A stretch of DNA of 64,000 nt from Paenibacillus sp. FSL R7-0204 (lineage in GTDB: Bacteria > Bacillota > Bacilli > Paenibacillales > Paenibacillaceae). Numbering within the stretch: the stretch's first letter is position 1; every line of letters begins with the position of its first letter. The stretch lies in contig NZ_JBBOCA010000001.1 in the NCBI RefSeq assembly GCF_038002225.1, positions 4,712,001 through 4,776,000 of the forward strand, read 5' to 3'. The notes under the pieces were generated by a model, which made no database searches, was not told the origin of the DNA, and was given only the letters and a program-made list of their open reading frames with translations. A program made the position numbers and the translations under genes. Shown here piece after piece: positions 36,080 to 43,799 of this stretch.

Positions 36080-36769
36080 TTAATGGTACATGACCCATGC
36101 GACTAGCGGTCCGGCGATGGAGCCGACAATAGCGCATACGGTCATGGCTACTGAGCTCATGGACACTGACTCCTCGCCGTATTCCAGCGCTTTGGCTGTG
36201 CCGAGGGCATGGGAAGCTGTGCCCAGGCCAATGCCGATCCCCGACTCGCTGCGGATTCTGAACAGCTTGATAATATAGGGGCCGCCGATAGCTCCGGTGA
36301 AGCCGGCAACCATCACGAACACGGAGGTCAGCGATGAATCTCCGCCGAGATTGCTGGAGATCTGGATCGCTACAGCGGTGGTAATCGACTTGGGCAGAAT
36401 GGACAGCACATACAGCTTGGAGAAGCCGAGTCCGGCTGCCATCAGCAGTCCGCTGAACATTCCGACCATAAGTCCGGTGACCGTTCCGCCGAGAATGGCG
36501 GGAAGGTTCTTCCACAAGACATGCCGCTGTTTGTATAAGGGATAAGCCAGCGATACTACCGCTGGTCCCAGCAGGCGGTTAATCCAGTCGCCGCCGATCA
36601 TATAAGTCTCATAAGAGATATGGAAGCCCATGAGCAGCACAACAACCGTGAATGTTGCCGTCAGTGCAGGCAGCAGGACAGGAAGACGGTAGCGTCTGTA
36701 CAGCATGGACATGACCAGATAGATCACCACGTTCATCAGCACGAAGCTGGCAGCCAGCAGAATTCTCAT
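36080..36769 (-). CDS. LrgB/CidB family membrane protein
   Basis: A 229-residue polytopic membrane protein. The conserved LrgB blocks LLGPAVVSLAYPLYKQ, LPKSITTAVAIQISSNLGG and GIGLGTASHALGTAKALEYGE are intact. LrgB and CidA proteins modulate murein hydrolase activity or export small acids such as pyruvate. ATG 36769 overlaps the upstream CidA-like stop by 4 bp, so the two form one operon. Confidence 0.92.
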   Translation of the reverse strand: MRILLAASFVLMNVVIYLVMSMLYRRYRLPVLLPALTATFTVVVLLMGFHISYETYMIGGDWINRLLGPAVVSLAYPLYKQRHVLWKNLPAILGGTVTGLMVGMFSGLLMAAGLGFSKLYVLSILPKSITTAVAIQISSNLGGDSSLTSVFVMVAGFTGAIGGPYIIKLFRIRSESGIGIGLGTASHALGTAKALEYGEESVSMSSVAMTVCAIVGSIAGPLVAWVMYH

Positions 36770-37182
36770 GCTTCCTTCCCCTTCCCGTGGAGATTACGGG
36801 CACGGTACGTCCGGCGTGTTAAGCGTTTGACGCTGCGGGCAGCAATCCACTGGCTGGAATGTGCTGTAACAACCATGGTCAGCACACTGCTGATGACAAG
36901 AATACCTATCAGGAGCAGTCCTCTTCCGCTGAAGATATCCAGATGGTTCATAATGCCTGCGGTGGCCGGGATGAAGAACATAGGCAGATACGCCAGTATA
37001 AAGGACGAGCCGTTCTCGATCAGCTTCACGGGCACAATCTTAAGCAGCAGCAGGACGAACAGCAGCAACAGTCCCACGATACTTCCTGGAATTGGCAAAT
37101 GAAGAAGTTCTTGCAAATAGTCTCCGGCCAGGAAGAACACATACAGCAGGCCGACCTCGGCGATAATGCGGATGATTTTCAT
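36766..37182 (-). CDS. CidA/LrgA family holin-like protein
   Basis: A 138-residue membrane protein with four transmembrane segments and the family motif LPIPGSIVGLLLLF, followed by SSFILAYLPMFFIPATAGIM. It pairs with the LrgB-type protein downstream (4-bp overlap) as in cidAB/lrgAB/ywbHG. The C-terminus is strongly basic. No LytTR or LysR regulator lies next to it. Confidence 0.92.
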   Translation of the reverse strand: MKIIRIIAEVGLLYVFFLAGDYLQELLHLPIPGSIVGLLLLFVLLLLKIVPVKLIENGSSFILAYLPMFFIPATAGIMNHLDIFSGRGLLLIGILVISSVLTMVVTAHSSQWIAARSVKRLTRRTYRARNLHGKGKEA

Positions 37183-37323
37183 AATGCAGGAATCCCTTCA
37201 ATCTTGAAATGACGATCTTAAGCAGCTGCTTACCGGCAGCAAGTTGACCTCCTAAGAGTAGCAGAATTTTCAGCAAATTTTCAATAAGTTTTCGACTCTT
37301 CTATGTACTTTCATAACGTTTAT

Positions 37324-37363
37324 CGAAAAAAACGGATGACGCCCTGAGGGGCAGCATCCGTTT
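37324..37363 (-). terminator. Terminator of the nitroreductase gene
   Basis: AAACGGATG (37330-37338) pairs with CATCCGTTT (37355-37363), with an inner GCCC/GGGGC pair. On the minus strand a run of T follows. Confidence 0.85.
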
Positions 37364-37390
37364 CTTATTACATTCTCATTATTTAGATTC

Positions 37391-38077
37391 CTAGATCCAC
37401 TCTATCACCTGGGAAGCGGTCCGCCGGGTCTTGGCACGCGGCTCGCCGGTCCGGTAGCCGAAGGCTACCATGCAGGCCAGCCCGAAATGTTCAGGGTCCA
37501 TAATCCCCTCATCAACCAGAAGCTGCTCCATCTTCAGCTTATCGAAGCCTTCAATCGGACAGGAATCGACGCCGATCAGCGCGGCTGCGGTCATCATATT
37601 GCCAAGGGGCAGATACGTCTGACGCGCCCCCCACTCGAAGATCGCCCGCTCATTGCCAGCCAGGCCGAAATCGTTTTTCAGGAATGCGCCGAAGACCCGC
37701 TGCTTGCCCTCTGCAATCTGAACCGGCAGCTTCTGCACCTCTGACATCATACTCTGAATATATTCCGAGTCAGCTGCCAGATCACGCGGCTGTCTGGCCA
37801 GAATAAGCACGAAATGGCTTGCGGTCGGAAGCTGCTTCTGAGCTCCCCAGGCGTATGGCAGCAGCTTCTGCCGGAGCTCCGGATTCTGGACCACTACAAA
37901 CTTCCAGGGCTCGAAGCCGAACGAACTCGGTGACAGGCGTCCCGTCTCCAGAATGAAGCCGAAATCCTCCCCGCTAATCTTTCTGCTGCTGTCGAATTCT
38001 TTGGTCGCATGTCTGTACTCATAGGCCGCCAAAATTTGCTCTTTCGTCATTTGAGTTGCTGTGCTTGTGTTCTCCAT
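37391..38077 (-). CDS. NAD(P)H nitroreductase
   Basis: A 228-residue FMN-dependent nitroreductase-fold enzyme. YRHATKEFDSSRKIS is the phosphate/FMN-binding start, LSPSSFGFEPWKFVVV the central block and LACMVAFGYR the end motif. It reduces nitro compounds or quinones. GGGAG lies eight bases before ATG 38077. It is divergent from an HxlR regulator, a common redox-responsive pair in the Bacillales. Confidence 0.93.
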   Translation of the reverse strand: MENTSTATQMTKEQILAAYEYRHATKEFDSSRKISGEDFGFILETGRLSPSSFGFEPWKFVVVQNPELRQKLLPYAWGAQKQLPTASHFVLILARQPRDLAADSEYIQSMMSEVQKLPVQIAEGKQRVFGAFLKNDFGLAGNERAIFEWGARQTYLPLGNMMTAAALIGVDSCPIEGFDKLKMEQLLVDEGIMDPEHFGLACMVAFGYRTGEPRAKTRRTASQVIEWI

Positions 38078-38117
38078 CCTCCATACTCCCTTTCTGTGTA
38101 CCGTTCATGATAAGGAA

Positions 38118-38147
38118 TTGACGTTTTCCTGTTCCCATGCCTATAGT
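38118..38147 (+). promoter_or_regulatory. Sigma-A promoter facing the HxlR gene
   Basis: TTGACG (38118-38123), 18-bp spacer, TATAGT (38142-38147). The leader to the HxlR start is about 70 nt and includes the palindrome at 38193. Confidence 0.5.
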
Positions 38148-38192
38148 AATGGATATACAACACATTTAGAAGTACGCACATTTTTGTGATGT

Positions 38193-38210
38193 AGTATACA
38201 AAATGATACT
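38193..38210. promoter_or_regulatory. Palindrome, candidate HxlR operator
   Basis: AGTAT-N8-ATACT (38193-38197 and 38206-38210) lies right before the HxlR ribosome site, in a position suited to autoregulation by the HxlR-type repressor. Confidence 0.5.
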
Positions 38211-38224
38211 AAGGAGCGTGTTCA

Positions 38225-38614
38225 GTGATGCGCGACCGTAAAGGCGGTTTCGGCACTTGCCCGGACGGCAAGGGCCCTGCTTGTCCTGTAGAATTCACCC
38301 TTGATGTTATCGGCGGCAAATGGAAGGGGGTGCTCTTGTACCATATGATGGATTCCACAGTCCGGTTCAATGAATTCCGCCGTATCTGCCCCGGCATCAC
38401 CCAGCGCATGCTGACCCTGCAGCTCCGCGAGCTGGAGGAGGATGGTGTTGTACACCGTGAGGTCTATCATCAGGTGCCGCCGAAGGTCGAGTACTCCTTG
38501 ACTGATTTCGGCCGGTCTCTGATTCCGATCATCAAGCTGATGAGAGATTGGGGTCTGGAGTACCAGGCGAAGCAGCAGACTTCAGACAGCCGCCCGCTTG
38601 ATGCCGGAGTATAG
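38225..38614 (+). CDS. HxlR family transcriptional regulator
   Basis: A 129-residue winged-helix regulator (CPVEFTLDVIGGKWKGVLLYHM, ITQRMLTLQLRELEEDG, YSLTDFGRSLIPII). Two Cys lie near the N-terminus (GTCPDG and PACPVE); in YodB-like members a Cys at such a position senses quinones or diamide. GTG 38225 is eight bases after AAGGAG; ATG 38228 is the alternative. It faces away from the nitroreductase, its probable target. Confidence 0.92.
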   Translation: MMRDRKGGFGTCPDGKGPACPVEFTLDVIGGKWKGVLLYHMMDSTVRFNEFRRICPGITQRMLTLQLRELEEDGVVHREVYHQVPPKVEYSLTDFGRSLIPIIKLMRDWGLEYQAKQQTSDSRPLDAGV

Positions 38615-38625
38615 GCGAAGACGCA

Positions 38626-38660
38626 GAACAAGGATGCAGCAGACCGCCGCATCCTTGTTC
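38626..38660. terminator. Shared terminator of hxlR-like and DUF1232 genes
   Basis: GAACAAGGATGC (38626-38637) pairs perfectly with GCATCCTTGTTC (38649-38660) between two convergent genes. The U-tract is weak on both sides. Confidence 0.65.
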
Positions 38661-38674
38661 AATCATTCCCCAAT

Positions 38675-39049
38675 TCACGGATTCTCAAAAAACTTCTCCG
38701 CCTTCTGTTTATGCTCCTCTTTGACCTGTCCGGCAATGGCCCGGATACCCGCAGCCATGACGGCAGCATCATCTGTGAAGCCCAGACCGATCAGCGCATC
38801 GGGAATGGCATCGATCGGGGAAATGAAATAAGCCAGCGCTCCAAAGGCAATCCCTTTCGCCCATAGCGGTGTTTTGGCATCCATAGCACAGTAGTACATG
38901 GCTATCGCTTCTCTGGTGAAGGGGATTTTACCAGCGGCTTTCTTAGTTTTGCTCCAGAAGCTCTTCTTCACAAGCTCCTCATTCTTCTTGTCATACTCAA
39001 AGCTCTCCACCAATACTCCCGCCGGCAGCTTACCTGTCTGATTGTCCAT
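38675..39049 (-). CDS. YkvA/DUF1232 family membrane protein
   Basis: A 124-residue protein with the DUF1232 signature AFGALAYFISPIDAIPDALIGLGFTDD and a basic N-terminal half. It is a small membrane-associated protein of unknown function, widespread in the Bacillales. GGGAGGG precedes ATG 39049. Confidence 0.87.
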   Translation of the reverse strand: MDNQTGKLPAGVLVESFEYDKKNEELVKKSFWSKTKKAAGKIPFTREAIAMYYCAMDAKTPLWAKGIAFGALAYFISPIDAIPDALIGLGFTDDAAVMAAGIRAIAGQVKEEHKQKAEKFFENP

Positions 39050-39160
39050 CCGTAATTCCCTCCCGGTGATTAGACTGCCTATACATGGCTTCGCGCCAAC
39101 TCTTACTATATCTTCACACCATTCCCTCGCTGCTAATCACTGTGGCTTAGAACGCTTCAC

Positions 39161-40123
39161 TCAGGAGCCCAGATGCTCCTGGAAGAACAGTGCCGTCTGT
39201 CTGCGCTGGAATTCGCTCACCTCATGCCCGGAGAACGGATAATCCTTAATCTCCTTAGGCGACTCTATCCGGTTATAAGCGGCATAGATCGTCTCTGGCA
39301 TACATACTGTATCCTTCCAGCCTACGGACATCTGAACAGGGATGGTGAAGCGGTGAGCCAGATTGACGATGTCGAAAAAGGCCAGGTTCCCCAGCACACG
39401 CTCCAGATGCTCCGGATAGCGCTTCAGGTAATCCGCAATCTCAGTAAGTGAGCTGGTGGAATTCAGCACTCCGAAATCCAGCCGGCACAGATTAGGAATG
39501 TCTGCGGCTACCGCAGCCACGCGGCGGCTGAGCGCCCCTGCCAAGAGCGCGATTCCCCCGCCCTGACTGGCTCCTGTAATCACAATGCGTGCCGGATCAA
39601 CCCCGGGCAGCTGCGCTGCCGTCTCGATAGACCGGACCGTATCTATAGCTAACGCCAGATAATAGGATTGCTCCTTCTCCAGCAGCCCCTGGCTGATCCA
39701 GCCTTTGACTACGCCATGCTCCTGAGGCAGCAGATTGCCGGTCTCCCCTAGCTGTCCACGTACATCTACAGCCAGGACAGTGTATCCAAGCAGCAAGAAA
39801 TGTGCGTAACGTTCGGGATATCCCCGGTCTCCGGTGTAACCTGGAAAAGTCACAATACACGGCCGGTCCCCCGTGTCCTCTGTAACACCGGCAGGCTGGA
39901 TATACCAGGCATTGATCGTAGTCTCCCCGTAGCTCATGTAGCTGACCTTGCTCACCTTCATGCCCGGATACGGGGTCTCTTCAGGAGTGAGGGTCACCTC
40001 CAGCGGCTGCTCCTCATCTTCTGAGAGCAGCTCATTCCAGAATTCATCAACCGTCTCCCGGTCCAATGTAGGCTCTGGACGGCAGTTCTCAAGCTCTTGC
40101 TTACGCACTTCTATTGTATTCAT
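39161..40123 (-). CDS. Acetyl esterase, CE7 (acetylxylan esterase/cephalosporin-C deacetylase)
   Basis: A 320-residue cytoplasmic esterase of the AXE1 family. The nucleophile elbow is GASQGGG, the Asp lies in VGWKDTVC and the His in FSGHEV near the end; the RGQ motif (DVRGQLG) that stabilises CE7 hexamers is present. It removes acetyl groups from xylo-oligosaccharides, consistent with the arabinofuranosidase nearby. AGGAGG precedes ATG 40123. Confidence 0.92.
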   Translation of the reverse strand: MNTIEVRKQELENCRPEPTLDRETVDEFWNELLSEDEEQPLEVTLTPEETPYPGMKVSKVSYMSYGETTINAWYIQPAGVTEDTGDRPCIVTFPGYTGDRGYPERYAHFLLLGYTVLAVDVRGQLGETGNLLPQEHGVVKGWISQGLLEKEQSYYLALAIDTVRSIETAAQLPGVDPARIVITGASQGGGIALLAGALSRRVAAVAADIPNLCRLDFGVLNSTSSLTEIADYLKRYPEHLERVLGNLAFFDIVNLAHRFTIPVQMSVGWKDTVCMPETIYAAYNRIESPKEIKDYPFSGHEVSEFQRRQTALFFQEHLGS

Positions 40124-40219
40124 CTCTATTCCTCCTGTGCTCTATGCGCTCTTTAACCTTGCATGTCTATGTAAGCGTCATTAATATTATAGATATAAAT
40201 TCATAGAATTCCAAAGGAG

Positions 40220-41059
40220 TTGTTTATTATTCGTTACGGAACGTTGGCGCATACTGCCGGCTGCCTGCCGCTTAAGGAATTGACTGCCGCTCTTCAGACC
40301 TACAATATTGATTTCGTACAGCTCGCTCTGTCCAAAGCCATACAGGATATCGACCTCTCCCCGGGCAAGCTGAGTCCCGGACTAGCTTCCTATATCGCTG
40401 AGCAATTCGACAGGGCTGGTATCCGCATTGGCGTGCTTGGTTGCTATATTAATCCCATTCACCCCGATCCTGCGGTCCGCCGGGCGGAGATTGACCGCTT
40501 CAAGGAGCATCTGCGATATGCCCGCCTGTTCGGTGCCCCTATGGTCGCCACGGAGACGGGAGCACTTTCGACCTTCCAGGAGCTCGACCCTTACCGCTAT
40601 GAGGAGCTCGGCTGGGATGCCCTTAAGGCAACGGTCGAGGAACTGGCAGAGGAGGCGGAGAAGTGGGGCGTATTCTTAGGGCTTGAAGGCGTCAGCACCC
40701 ATACCCTGTCCTCTCCGGCCAAAATGCGGCGCATCCTCGATGAGGTACCCTCCAGCTCCATCGGTGTCGTATTTGACCCGTGCAACCTGATCGGTGAAGA
40801 GGTCCATCTCCAGGATGAGATCGTCGATCAATCCTTCAGTCTGTTCGGCGACCGGATCATCCTCGCCCATCTCAAAGGAATCTATGAGGACGGCGGACGC
40901 ATTCGTCACGGCGCTCCCGGAGCCGGGCTGTTCCACACCGCTGAGTTCCTGGACAAGCTTGAGGCGCATAAGCCGATGATCGATGTCTCGCTCGAGGATG
41001 TCACTAGTCTGGAGATCCAAGACTGTGTGAACCAGCTGCGCAACCTGCGCAATTCGTGA
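40220..41059 (+). CDS. Sugar phosphate isomerase/epimerase-like TIM-barrel protein
   Basis: About 279 residues forming an AP-endonuclease-2-type TIM barrel: RYGTLAHTAG at strand 1, VATETGAL, LGLEGVSTHT, VVFDPCNLIG and IILAHLKGIYEDGG with the expected metal-binding His, Glu and Asp. These enzymes isomerise sugars or inositol derivatives. The start is unusual. No ATG or GTG exists; TTG 40220 directly touches AAAGGAG (zero spacing), while an ATT at 40226 has six-base spacing and would give a protein starting at IRYGT. A terminator follows at 41087. Confidence 0.85.
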   Translation: MFIIRYGTLAHTAGCLPLKELTAALQTYNIDFVQLALSKAIQDIDLSPGKLSPGLASYIAEQFDRAGIRIGVLGCYINPIHPDPAVRRAEIDRFKEHLRYARLFGAPMVATETGALSTFQELDPYRYEELGWDALKATVEELAEEAEKWGVFLGLEGVSTHTLSSPAKMRRILDEVPSSSIGVVFDPCNLIGEEVHLQDEIVDQSFSLFGDRIILAHLKGIYEDGGRIRHGAPGAGLFHTAEFLDKLEAHKPMIDVSLEDVTSLEIQDCVNQLRNLRNS

Positions 41060-41086
41060 TCATCCTGCCATAACCCCATTTCCTCC

Positions 41087-41114
41087 AAAAGTACCGCTTA
41101 GCGGTACTTTTCGC
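41087..41114 (+). terminator. Terminator of the isomerase gene
   Basis: AAAAGTACCGC (41087-41097) pairs perfectly with GCGGTACTTTT (41101-41111) around a TTA loop. Confidence 0.8.
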
Positions 41115-41185
41115 TTTTCACTGAATAAAATAGTATACCTATCGCATTTTTGCAGGGCGATTGTGCAGAAAGGAAGGGATCACAG

Positions 41186-42268
41186 ATGCGGTTCACTTTC
41201 CCCATTCTTACCTTATGCCATGGCGGGGCGCAACGCATGCTCGTGGAGCTTACGAACGGTCTTACGGCCCGGGGCCACCAGGTTGTGATTGTCATGCCGC
41301 TGGGAGGGGATGTTTCCTATGACGTCCGTTCCACTCTGCTGATTACCGACTACACGCTGCTCCGTGAATCCGATTTTCCGGTCAGTGATATCATCGTCTC
41401 CAACTTCTACACTACGGTTCCGGCCTCACAGGCAGCCAGCCTGAACGGCAAAGGCATGCATCTCCGCCTCTCCCTGTGCTATGAACCTCTTTTTTTGCCG
41501 CAGAGCGAGATATCCTTCCCCTCCTACCACATTACCGACAAACTCATTGTCCTCTCGAGATGGCAGCAGGAGTTGATTAGGCTGGGCCACGGAATCAGCG
41601 GAAGCATTGTGCCGGTAGGGATCAGCGCATCATTCCGAAACATGAACATCCGCAAGGAGCTTCAGGAGCCGCTGAACATAACAGCGATCCTGCGCAAGGT
41701 GGAGCACGGCTTCTCCTGGCACCGCGAGCAGGATTACCTGGTGAATCAGCTGGATATCGTGAAGCAGCACTTCCCGTGGGTCAACATTAATTTCATCAGT
41801 CCGCCGGATGAATGCTTTACCTCCGATTCGCTGAGAAGTATGATGGACAGCGGCAAATACCGCTTCTTCACCCCGCTCAATGACGAGGAGCTATGCTATC
41901 ACTATAACGGTGCTGATATTTTTGTCAGCTCTAGTATTTTCGACACCGGTTCATTGCCAGGACTTGAGGCGATGCGATGCGGGGCGGCGTTAGTCTCCGT
42001 CTATTCGGGAGGAAATCTGGAGTATGCCCGCCATGAGGAGAACTGCCTGTTGTCCTACCGGTATGAGAACCGGCTGGCGGCGGATGTGATGCGGCTTATT
42101 CAAGATCCCGGACTCCGGAGCCGGATTGCCTCACGCGGTGAGACCGATTCAAAATCATGGACCTGGGAGAACAGTGTTAAAATCCTGGAGCGGACGGCTG
42201 CCGCCTTTTTAAGCGGGAACGGTGCGGGGAAAACACGCGTTGGACGCCCTTTTGCAGAGAACGGGTAG
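41186..42268 (+). CDS. Glycosyltransferase (GT-B fold, WsaF/GT4-like)
   Basis: A 360-residue soluble GT-B enzyme. The N-terminal domain begins FPILTLCHGGAQRMLVEL and the C-terminal domain contains ADIFVSSSIFDTG and PGLEAMRCGAALVSVYSGG, the sugar-nucleotide binding region of GT1/GT4 enzymes. It resembles rhamnosyltransferase WsaF of S-layer glycan synthesis. AAGGAAGGGA precedes ATG 41186. It lies near a second glycosyltransferase and an exosporium-type protein; a role in spore or cell surface glycosylation is inferred only. Confidence 0.85.
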   Translation: MRFTFPILTLCHGGAQRMLVELTNGLTARGHQVVIVMPLGGDVSYDVRSTLLITDYTLLRESDFPVSDIIVSNFYTTVPASQAASLNGKGMHLRLSLCYEPLFLPQSEISFPSYHITDKLIVLSRWQQELIRLGHGISGSIVPVGISASFRNMNIRKELQEPLNITAILRKVEHGFSWHREQDYLVNQLDIVKQHFPWVNINFISPPDECFTSDSLRSMMDSGKYRFFTPLNDEELCYHYNGADIFVSSSIFDTGSLPGLEAMRCGAALVSVYSGGNLEYARHEENCLLSYRYENRLAADVMRLIQDPGLRSRIASRGETDSKSWTWENSVKILERTAAAFLSGNGAGKTRVGRPFAENG

Positions 42269-42299
42269 GCAGTTCCGAAGAATGAAGATGATAGAAAGC

Positions 42300-42344
42300 A
42301 AAACAGGCCCGGCTTGGAGGAAGCGGCAGGACCTGTTTTTTTTA
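42300..42344 (+). terminator. Terminator of the glycosyltransferase gene
   Basis: AAACAGG (42301-42307) pairs with CCTGTTT (42332-42338) with extra pairing inside, followed by T-rich sequence. Confidence 0.75.
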
Positions 42345-42398
42345 TTACGAATTAGTCATTCCCTCCCCTCTACAACTGAGGGCAGACAACGTCATGGC

Positions 42399-42803
42399 TT
42401 ACACCAGGGAGAGTCCCGAGAAATCTATAGGACCTATCAGATTGGCTGAATTCAGCGTAGAGGAATTCACTTGTGAAATCGTCAACGTATAAGTGAAATA
42501 CCCTGGTGGAAAGTTAAAATCCACATAGGAGAGACTTAGCGGATCATATCGCTGCCCGCCGGACGCCGTTGCCATCAGGGTAAACACGGGTGTTCCCGAA
42601 CGTAGGATGGTGAGCAACAGATTGGGATTGCCCAGTGTAGTCTGAACACCGACCGTGGCATTGAGCAGGACACTCCCGCCTTGTAAGGTGGCAAGCCCGA
42701 ATTCGGTCAGCGTATAGCTGGAAGGGGACAGGGGAACAGGTATAGTGATCGATTGACTGAAGCTGTTAATTGCACTTCTGCTGAAATCAATGATTTGCGT
42801 CAT
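42399..42803 (-). CDS. ExsC-like exosporium protein
   Basis: A 134-residue beta-rich protein that I recognise as similar to Bacillus exosporium protein C: MTQIIDFS at the start, ATVGVQTTLGNPNLLLTILR in the middle and ANLIGPIDFSGLSL at the end. It would sit on the outer spore layer. ATG 42803 is eight bases after AGGAGG. Upstream, CATAGAATA (42847-42839) matches the sigma-K -10 form, in line with late mother-cell expression. Confidence 0.75.
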   Translation of the reverse strand: MTQIIDFSRSAINSFSQSITIPVPLSPSSYTLTEFGLATLQGGSVLLNATVGVQTTLGNPNLLLTILRSGTPVFTLMATASGGQRYDPLSLSYVDFNFPPGYFTYTLTISQVNSSTLNSANLIGPIDFSGLSLV

Positions 42804-42838
42804 CAACATGGCCTCCTGGTAACAAATTCACTCTCCAT

Positions 42839-42847
42839 TATTCTATG
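42839..42847 (-). promoter_or_regulatory. Sigma-K-like -10 box of the exsC-like gene
   Basis: CATAGAATA on the minus strand fits CATA-N3-TA about 36 bp before the start codon. No clear AC -35 element at 16-17 bp was seen. Confidence 0.4.
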
Positions 42848-42984
42848 GGGAATTCAGTCTGCTGACTGGACTAACAACAGGTGATTACAGCCCCCTTAAG
42901 AAACCATGACATCTATACATAGGCACGGCTGCACGTATGGTTTACACTGATTGTATATACACTAGGGTTATCGGAGGCGGGAGC

Positions 42985-43749
42985 ATGAACAGGAATGAGG
43001 AGCACGACGAGCCCAATGGGTCTCAGTTCAAATATATGGTCAGCGGGGATTCTATCTCCAAGGGCGTTGTGTATGACGAGACCCGAAGCAAATATGTCAT
43101 TCTGGAGGATAATTATGTCTCTATGCTTCAGGGCAAGCTTAAGGGAGCTATGCGCAACACAGCCAGATTCGGCAATACGCTGATGAAGGGCTTCGGCAAT
43201 CTGAAGCGCGATGTACTGAAGGAGAAGCCGGATGTGGTGCTGATTGAATACGGCGGCAATGACTGTGACTACCACTGGAGTGAGATTGCGAGCAATCCTG
43301 AGGCAGAACATAGTCCCAAGACGGATTTCCCGGCCTTCGAGGGGATGCTGGTGGATATGATTCATTTCCTGAACAATCAGGGGATTACGCCAATCCTGAT
43401 GAGTCTGCCACCGCTGAATGCGGACAACTACTTCAAGTGGGTCAGCGGCAACAATCCCGATTCCGAAGTGAACATTATGAAATTCCTCGGCAGCGTCACC
43501 AAGATCTACTGGTGGCAGGAGCGTTATAACTCCGCTATCCTCAAGGTCGCCGAGAGCACCAAGACGAAGATTATTGATGTCCGGGGCGCCTTCCTGCAGC
43601 AGCCGGATTACACTAAGTTCATCTGCCGGGACGGCATCCACCCTAACCGGGACGGCCACCGGATTATCTATGACAAGGTGCTGGAATTCATCCGCACGAG
43701 TGAACCTCAGCTGCTGCTGGAGCCTGCGGCAATGCCTGGACATCCTTAG
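42985..43749 (+). CDS. SGNH/GDSL hydrolase
   Basis: A 254-residue SGNH esterase without signal peptide. Block I is VSGDSISKG with the nucleophile Ser, block III EYGGNDCDYHW and block V CRDGIHPNRDGH with the catalytic Asp-x2-His. It removes acyl groups from a sugar or lipid. GGAGG precedes ATG 42985. The gene is divergent from the exosporium protein gene and convergent with a glycosyltransferase, so action on a surface glycan is possible. Confidence 0.9.
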   Translation: MNRNEEHDEPNGSQFKYMVSGDSISKGVVYDETRSKYVILEDNYVSMLQGKLKGAMRNTARFGNTLMKGFGNLKRDVLKEKPDVVLIEYGGNDCDYHWSEIASNPEAEHSPKTDFPAFEGMLVDMIHFLNNQGITPILMSLPPLNADNYFKWVSGNNPDSEVNIMKFLGSVTKIYWWQERYNSAILKVAESTKTKIIDVRGAFLQQPDYTKFICRDGIHPNRDGHRIIYDKVLEFIRTSEPQLLLEPAAMPGHP

Positions 43750-43754
43750 ACAAT

Positions 43755-43794
43755 AATAAGCGCTCCCCCAGCCTCGGCGGGGGGAGCGCTTATT
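43755..43794. terminator. Shared terminator of SGNH and GT2 genes
   Basis: AATAAGCGCTCCCCC (43755-43769) pairs perfectly with GGGGGAGCGCTTATT (43780-43794). Confidence 0.85.
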
Positions 43795-43799
43795 GGTGT

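Noticed and set aside
42913..43743. 276-codon frame antisense to the SGNH hydrolase gene
   Set aside because: Shadow frame; the plus-strand protein carries intact SGNH motifs and a good ribosome site.
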